A stretch of 9,429 nt of DNA from Candidatus Aminicenantota bacterium (GTDB taxonomy: Bacteria; Acidobacteriota; Aminicenantia; Aminicenantales; Saccharicenantaceae): positions 1 through 9,429 of the forward strand of contig JAPKZE010000414.1 of NCBI GenBank assembly GCA_026393955.1. The letters are read 5' to 3'. The notes under the pieces were generated by a model. That model had not been told where the DNA came from. It made no database searches and saw only the letters and a list, made by a program, of their open reading frames with translations. A program made the position numbers and the translations under genes. This document shows, piece by piece, positions 5,672-9,429 of the stretch (positions are counted from its first letter, which is position 1; each line of letters opens with the position of its first letter).

Positions 5672-6042
5672 CGGTCCCCCTCCAGCTTGCCGACCAGCTC
5701 CATCAGGGATTCTTCGGAGAACGGCTTCCGCAAAAAGCCGCCCGCCCCGCTCTGCATGGCCCGGTCCCTGGCGTCGTTGTCGGCGTGCCCGGTGACGATG
5801 ATCACCGGCATTTCGTAGCGCAGATCGCGCATCTTCTTCAAAAGCCCAAATCCGTCGAGGACGGGCATGTGGATATCGACGATCGCTAAGCCGGATTGGC
5901 CCGGAGGCACGGAATCGAGGAACGACTGAGCCGACCCGAAATATTCGGCGGCCATCCCCCGGGCGTTCAGCATTCGTCGCAGGGACTTTCCGAACGACAG
6001 GTCGTCGTCGACGATCCAAAAATTCGAACAGATCATTTCCAT
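5659..6042 (-). CDS. Receiver-only (single-domain) response regulator, FixJ-type receiver
   Basis: 127 residues, just one receiver domain: DDD at 12-14, phospho-acceptor Asp56 (LAIVDIHMPVLDG), Thr84 (VIIVTGHAD) and Lys106 (FLRKPF). All catalytic residues are intact and the fold is complete, so it is not a truncated pseudogene. The receiver is of the FixJ type, like that of the 1754-2419 regulator, but has no output domain. Such proteins act as phosphate sinks, phosphorelay intermediates or protein-binding switches. The ATG at 6042 (MEMICSNFWIVDDD) is chosen because the longer version starts at a TTG inside the palindrome at 6089-6104. An ATG at 6036 is also possible and the Shine-Dalgarno is weak for both. 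It follows the kinase gene on the same strand by 97 bp and overlaps the Omp85 gene by 13 bp. Confidence 0.88.
   Translation of the reverse strand: MEMICSNFWIVDDDLSFGKSLRRMLNARGMAAEYFGSAQSFLDSVPPGQSGLAIVDIHMPVLDGFGLLKKMRDLRYEMPVIIVTGHADNDARDRAMQSGAGGFLRKPFSEESLMELVGKLEGDRSAA
5679..5683 (-). promoter_or_regulatory. Strong Shine-Dalgarno deciding the Omp85 start
   Basis: The minus strand reads TGGAGGGGGACCGATC at 5684-5669. GGAGG (5683-5679) lies inside the end of the receiver gene and 7 nt before ATC 5671, ideal initiation spacing. It supports initiation at a non-canonical codon directly ahead of the signal peptide. Confidence 0.55.
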
Positions 6043-6088
6043 GGTCTGGCTTCGACCGCAGTTTGCCAGAAGGGGGAGCCCGTGTCTA

Positions 6089-6104
6089 TGGGACCTTAGT
6101 CCCA
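6089..6104. promoter_or_regulatory. Perfect DosR-box-like palindrome upstream of the receiver/Omp85 operon
   Basis: TGGGACCTTAGTCCCA has 6-bp perfect arms around CTTA. The minus-strand core GGGACTAAGGTCCC matches the DosR core at 13 of 14 positions and differs from the copy at 3728-3741 only by inversion of the central TA. It lies in the 97-bp gap between the kinase stop (6140) and the receiver start (6042), centred 54 bp upstream of that ATG. No convincing -10 is visible between box and gene, so a promoter here would have a very short leader. Confidence 0.72.
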
Positions 6105-6139
6105 AGGACCGACCGGGACCCCGGCCCCTTGACGGGCCC

Positions 6140-8218
6140 TCAGGCGCGCTGGTCTCGCCAGGCTTTGAGGGAGAACGAGAAGATCGCCCCTCCGCCCGGA
6201 TCTTGGACCTGCCAGATCCGCCCCTCGTGTTCCTCGATGATCGAGCGGCAGATGGACAGCCCCAACCCCAAGCCGCCTCTCTTCGTCGTGAAGAACGGCT
6301 GGAACACCGACCCCTGATGGGCCTCGGCGACGCCCGGCCCCGAATCCCCCACGCTCACCCTGACGGTGTCCGGACCGTCCATCGCGGACCGGAGCGTCAA
6401 GACCTTCGAGGGCGCCTCTTTCATCGCGTCCAGGGCGTTCGTCACCAGGTTCAGCACGACCTGCTGCAAACGCACCCTGTCCCCCCCGACATCGGCGAGG
6501 TCCGGCGCAAGCTCCGTCCTGAGCGTAACGTTGTTCAATATGAGGTTGTTCTGTACGATCTCCAGGGTTTCCCCGATCAGACCGTTGACCGGCAGGCGCT
6601 CGAACAGGGCATCGCTCTTCTTCAGGACCCGGCGCACTTTGCGGATGATATCCCCCGCCCGCCGGGCGTCCTGGATGATATCCTCGACGATCTCGGGAAC
6701 TTCCAAGGCCTTGTCTGGCCCCTGGGCCAGCAGGATCCGGGCCGCCTCGGCATTGTTCAGGATCGCCCCCAGAGGCTGGTTGATCTCGTGGGCCAGAGAC
6801 GTGGAGATCTCGTCCACCGTCAGGACGCGGGCCAGATGCGTCCGCTCGAGACGCAGCTCGGTCCGCTCCATTTCGTCCTGCTGGCTCTTGGTGATGTCGC
6901 GGGTCAGGCAGAGATATCCTTGAAGCTCCTCGTGGGGCCCCCGCAGGGCCACCGATGTCACCTCCACGGCGAACTCGGACCCGTCGCGGCGCACAGCGGT
7001 GTAGGACCGCTCGCCCAACTCCTTTCCCTGCAACAGGCTCTTCATGTTCAGGGAGGCGCGCTCACGGTCCTTCTCGGCAACGAAATGCGGCGTAAAAAGT
7101 CCCTCGAGCTGCCGGGGAGAGTCGTAGCCGTAAAGGCTGGCCTGGAGGGAATTCGCCGTGAGAACACGCCCGTCCAACCCGACCACGATGATGCCGGCCG
7201 GAGCGACTTCGAAAAGAGTCCGGTAGCGCTTAACGCTATCGGCCAAGGCCAGCTCCGTGCTCTTGCGTTCTTCGATATTGTCGGCGAACCCGTCGAAATG
7301 GGCGATCTGTCCGCCCGGGCCGCGCATGGGAAGGACGCTGATCGACACCCAGACCGGAAACCCGTCCTTTCGTTTAAACCGGCATTCGTAGGCCCGGACC
7401 GCGCCCTCCTTCTCGAGCCTGTGGATGAAGCGGGCGCGCTCTTCCGGGTCCGCCCAGACTTGTCCGGCCAGATCCGTAACGGACCGCAGGACGTCTTCAG
7501 GGGAATCGTACCCCAGCATCCCGGCCATGGCCGGATTGACGAACAGGACCTTGCCTGCGGGAGAGGTCCGATAAATACCCTCGAGGGAGTCCTCGAAGAG
7601 GCCCCGATAGCGGGCTTCGTTCTCCCGGAGCTTCAGGTCGATCCTCTTGCGGTAGATCGCGTTGCCGAAGACCTGGGCGACGAGCCCCAGCTTGTCGATG
7701 AGATCGGCCGTCCAGGTCAGCGGCTTCCGGAACGTGTTGAACGACGCCACCCCGAATATCGGCCCCCCGCCCACGGCGAGGGGAAAGGAGACGGCCGAAT
7801 GGATCTTATAATAGCGGTAGATCTCGAGATCGCGCGCACCCTCGGGGGGGATGTCTGACATCCGGGAAAGAACGACGGTTTCGCCCCGGAACAGCCGGCT
7901 CATGGACCAGGGGAAGAAATCCCGCGCGTCCATTTCAAGCACCGGGACCCGATAATCGGGCGGCACGTAGACGTGCGTCGACAGCACTGCGGTCGGGTCG
8001 CCAGGGGGCATCTCCCACATCGAGGAGATGTCGAGGCCCAGGCATTCGCAGACCTCCTGCTGGGCCCGGAGGATCTCGTCGGCGATGCGGTCGACCGGAA
8101 GGGCGATGAACCGCGTGGAGATATCGAACAGCAGAGCCTCGAAGCGGGCTTCGGAGCGCCTCTCCTCCCCGGTCCAGCCGGCCCGGGAAGACGGCTTCCT
8201 TTTGCGCGCAATGGTCAT
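6140..8218 (-). CDS. Soluble GAF-PAS-PAS sensor histidine kinase (FixL/TodS-like)
   Basis: 692 residues with no membrane segment or signal peptide, so cytoplasmic. Order: GAF-like domain (about 22-192, ending FPLAVGGGPIFGVASFN... LVAQVFGNAIYRKR), PAS1 (about 202-320, EARYRGLFEDSLEGIYRTSPAGKVLFVNPA), PAS2 (about 328-446, RYRTLFEVAPAGIIVVGLDGRVLTAN), and a HisKA-type dimerisation helix with phospho-acceptor His477 in SLAHEINQPLGAILNNAEAA. A HATPase domain follows: N-box LNLVTNALDAM (N590/N594), G1 DSGPG (625-629), F-box FQPFFTTK, G2 GGLGLGLS. The HEINQPL signature groups it with FixL/TodS/StyS kinases, which pair with FixJ-type regulators. The natural partner here is the 1754-2419 regulator; the receiver-only protein could compete for phosphate. 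The ligand is unknown. The FixL heme His is not evident at the matching place in PAS2 (AEKDRER). The ATG at 8218 has a weak Shine-Dalgarno. Confidence 0.94.
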   Translation of the reverse strand: MTIARKRKPSSRAGWTGEERRSEARFEALLFDISTRFIALPVDRIADEILRAQQEVCECLGLDISSMWEMPPGDPTAVLSTHVYVPPDYRVPVLEMDARDFFPWSMSRLFRGETVVLSRMSDIPPEGARDLEIYRYYKIHSAVSFPLAVGGGPIFGVASFNTFRKPLTWTADLIDKLGLVAQVFGNAIYRKRIDLKLRENEARYRGLFEDSLEGIYRTSPAGKVLFVNPAMAGMLGYDSPEDVLRSVTDLAGQVWADPEERARFIHRLEKEGAVRAYECRFKRKDGFPVWVSISVLPMRGPGGQIAHFDGFADNIEERKSTELALADSVKRYRTLFEVAPAGIIVVGLDGRVLTANSLQASLYGYDSPRQLEGLFTPHFVAEKDRERASLNMKSLLQGKELGERSYTAVRRDGSEFAVEVTSVALRGPHEELQGYLCLTRDITKSQQDEMERTELRLERTHLARVLTVDEISTSLAHEINQPLGAILNNAEAARILLAQGPDKALEVPEIVEDIIQDARRAGDIIRKVRRVLKKSDALFERLPVNGLIGETLEIVQNNLILNNVTLRTELAPDLADVGGDRVRLQQVVLNLVTNALDAMKEAPSKVLTLRSAMDGPDTVRVSVGDSGPGVAEAHQGSVFQPFFTTKRGGLGLGLSICRSIIEEHEGRIWQVQDPGGGAIFSFSLKAWRDQRA

Positions 8219-8237
8219 ATGGAGAACCCTATGGATC

Positions 8238-8251
8238 AGGAAGTAAGTCCG
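8238..8251. promoter_or_regulatory. Weak candidate palindrome half-site at the kinase transcription start
   Basis: AGGAAGTAAGTCCG matches the local consensus GGGACCTWAGTCCC at 10 of 14 positions, keeping the TAAGTCC half. It covers the predicted start site (about 8248), where binding would repress and not activate. This level of match may arise by chance. Confidence 0.2.
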
Positions 8252-8254
8252 TTT

Positions 8255-8283
8255 AATATACCACGCCCCCCGGCTTGTTTCAA
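8255..8283 (-). promoter_or_regulatory. Sigma70-like promoter of the histidine kinase gene
   Basis: On the minus strand TTGAAA (8283-8278, 5/6 to TTGACA) and TATATT (8260-8255, 5/6 to TATAAT) are exactly 17 nt apart. Transcription would begin near 8248, with a leader of about 30 nt before the ATG at 8218. Confidence 0.62.
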
Positions 8284-8291
8284 ATCAGGGC

Positions 8292-8305
8292 GGGGCTAAA
8301 GTCCG
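8292..8305. promoter_or_regulatory. Candidate DosR-box-like site upstream of the kinase promoter
   Basis: GGGGCTAAAGTCCG matches the DosR core GGGACTWWAGTCCC at 12 of 14 positions, though only 10 of 14 to the local consensus. Its centre lies about 50 bp upstream of the predicted kinase start site, the same offset as the site before the FixJ-like gene. It overlaps the stop codon of the membrane protein gene (8296-8298), so coding constraint contributes to the sequence. Confidence 0.35.
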
Positions 8306-9429
8306 ATGAGCGCTTTCAACAGGACCTTGGCGACCTCGTCGACGGGGTACTTCAGGAGGACGAGCGGCAGCATCGGCCCGATCACGGAGCCCGCCAACCA
8401 TAGCGCGAGCCTCGGGCCGCCGGGGACCATCCGGATGCCGCGCACGACGTTCATGCTGTTCGTGAGATCGGCCAGCGACTGCAGGTCCGACGTGCCCAGC
8501 TGCGAATCGCCGGTCGGCTCCGCGTCACGGATCCACTTGCGTTCGAACGCCTGGACATAGCGGGAGGCCATGGCCATGTATTTGTCCAGCCCGTCGACAC
8601 GGCAATCCCAGAGCCTGCGGGTGAACAGGACGAGCGGACCGATAAAGAGCCCGAAGACGAGGATCAGGACCCCGGGGACCAGGGTGTAGAGGTACTCGAT
8701 CTTCATATTGCCCTGGAGGATAGCTTCCGCAAAGGAGGCCGAAAAAGCGCCCGAGATGGCCAGGACCAGGGGGACGAAGTGCTCCTGCACGACCGCCAGG
8801 AAGCCCAGCCCGCCCGCGCCGTCGGAATGGGTCGCGACGAGCTGAAGATCGAGCTTTTTCAGCCGCCAGAGGAAGTACCACCAGAGACCCAGCCGCCAGA
8901 GCCAGCGGAACGCCAGGAACCGGAAGAGCGGCATGCAGTATGTCAGATACCAGCCGCCGACCGAGGCCGACATGATGTCGGTCTGGCCCGTGACGGTAGA
9001 CCAGTTCAGCGTCCCCGCCGGCAGCCCGGCGATGGCCTCGTAAAGCGGCGGCCCGAACGCCAGGAGAAAGAGAAGGAGCTCGGCCGCCCAGCCGTTCGCC
9101 AGCCAACGGACGCGGCGGATGATCGTGGCCAGGGCCGGCCATTCGCTCTCGGCGACCAGCCGGGATTCCCGGAGGTTGTGGGCGAATTCGGCGATGACGG
9201 GGCCCACGAACTTCTCGCAGGCGAAGAAAAGGGGAATGACCAGCAGGAGGCGGACATGGACGCCGATCCAAGGCAGAGAAAAAACCGCGAGCCCCGGCCC
9301 GTGCAGGAAGGCCAGGACGATCAGGACGATCCAAGCGGGCAGGCCGAGCGCCAGTCCCAGCCTGAAGTTGCCCGTCTCCCCTCGGGTCAGCCTCAGCCAG
9401 GCCCCCAGTTTCTGCAGGGGCCCCCCGAA
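8296..9429 (-). CDS. Multi-pass integral membrane protein of unknown function (5' end beyond right edge)
   Basis: 377 C-terminal residues are visible and the frame stays open to the window edge; the GTG at 9207 lies inside the frame after two more hydrophobic segments, so it is not taken as the start. Seven hydrophobic stretches are seen, for example LGLALGLPAWIVLIVLAFL, VRLLLVIPLFFACEKFV, AAELLLFLLAFGPPLYEAIAGL, YCMPLFRFLAFRWLWRLGLWWYFLW, FVPLVLAISGAFSASFAEAIL, LVPGVLILVFGLFIGPLVLF and LALWLAGSVIGPMLPLVLL. Between the fourth and fifth lies HSDGAGGLGFLAVVQEHF, whose HxDGAGGLGFL block I associate with uncharacterised bacterial membrane proteins. No transporter or enzyme signature is recognisable. 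Its stop is 78 bp before the kinase start, on the same strand, with no terminator between them. Confidence 0.8.
   Translation of the reverse strand, partial: FGGPLQKLGAWLRLTRGETGNFRLGLALGLPAWIVLIVLAFLHGPGLAVFSLPWIGVHVRLLLVIPLFFACEKFVGPVIAEFAHNLRESRLVAESEWPALATIIRRVRWLANGWAAELLLFLLAFGPPLYEAIAGLPAGTLNWSTVTGQTDIMSASVGGWYLTYCMPLFRFLAFRWLWRLGLWWYFLWRLKKLDLQLVATHSDGAGGLGFLAVVQEHFVPLVLAISGAFSASFAEAILQGNMKIEYLYTLVPGVLILVFGLFIGPLVLFTRRLWDCRVDGLDKYMAMASRYVQAFERKWIRDAEPTGDSQLGTSDLQSLADLTNSMNVVRGIRMVPGGPRLALWLAGSVIGPMLPLVLLKYPVDEVAKVLLKALIGL

Noticed and set aside
6043..6105. Longer N-terminus for the receiver-only protein from a TTG at 6105
   Set aside because: The start codon would lie inside the regulatory palindrome and the added residues do not look like part of a receiver; ATG 6042 gives a normal receiver length.
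6041..7858. Long plus-strand open frame (605 codons) opposite the histidine kinase
   Set aside because: It has shadow composition, no recognisable domain, and the minus-strand kinase has all expected motifs.
6140..8218. Heme-based oxygen sensing by the kinase, by analogy to FixL or DosS
   Set aside because: At the PAS2 position aligned by eye with the FixL heme His region the residues are AEKDRER without His, and the GAF domain is of a generic type; heme binding cannot be supported from sequence alone.
1..9429. CRISPR arrays, tRNA or rRNA genes, insertion sequences or phage genes
   Set aside because: No regularly spaced direct repeats, no cloverleaf or rRNA-like segments, and no transposase, integrase or terminal inverted repeats were seen.

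Overview
The window looks like chromosome of a high-GC Gram-negative bacterium. It carries an Omp85-type outer-membrane protein, three further signal-peptide-bearing beta-barrel proteins, and a menaquinone-type enolase-superfamily gene. The style of the proteins (a FixJ-family regulator, a GAF-PAS-PAS kinase, and a small periplasmic protein with an FWPIYRKYDAEL stretch) reminds me of Acidobacteriota or Aminicenantota, but this is an impression and not a demonstrated assignment. No rRNA, tRNA, CRISPR array or mobile element was seen.

Layout, left to right. 1-713 (minus): 5' part of an o-succinylbenzoate synthase / N-acylamino acid racemase gene (menC type), running off the left edge, with its own sigma70-like promoter. 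938-1585 (minus): a small outer-membrane barrel followed by a clear intrinsic terminator. 1754-2419 (plus): a FixJ-family response regulator, the only plus-strand gene, overlapping tail-to-tail with the next. 3661-2392 (minus): a Spy/CpxP-like periplasmic protein and a barrel protein, probably co-transcribed. 6042-3752 (minus): a receiver-only response regulator, a one-POTRA Omp85/surface-antigen protein and another small barrel, packed with overlaps and coupled translation signals. 8218-6140 (minus): a soluble GAF-PAS-PAS histidine kinase of FixL/TodS style. 9429-8296 (minus): a multi-pass membrane protein of unknown function, running off the right edge.

The most interesting thread is a shared palindrome, GGGACCTWAGTCCC on the plus strand (GGGACTWAGGTCCC on the minus strand). 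It is perfect at 3728-3741 and 6090-6103. Weaker versions lie at 1679-1692 and 8292-8305. These sites lie before the periplasmic/barrel operon, the receiver/Omp85 operon, the divergent FixJ-like regulator and barrel genes, and the histidine kinase gene. The motif is 13/14 identical to the core of the mycobacterial DosR box (GGGACTWWAGTCCC), and DosR belongs to the same NarL/FixJ superfamily as the regulator encoded here. I infer a local, autoregulated two-component regulon controlling envelope proteins: the kinase phosphorylates the FixJ-like regulator, with the receiver-only protein as a possible phosphate sink or branch. A second oddity is the Omp85 gene, whose only plausible start codon is AUC, 7 nt after a perfect GGAGG.
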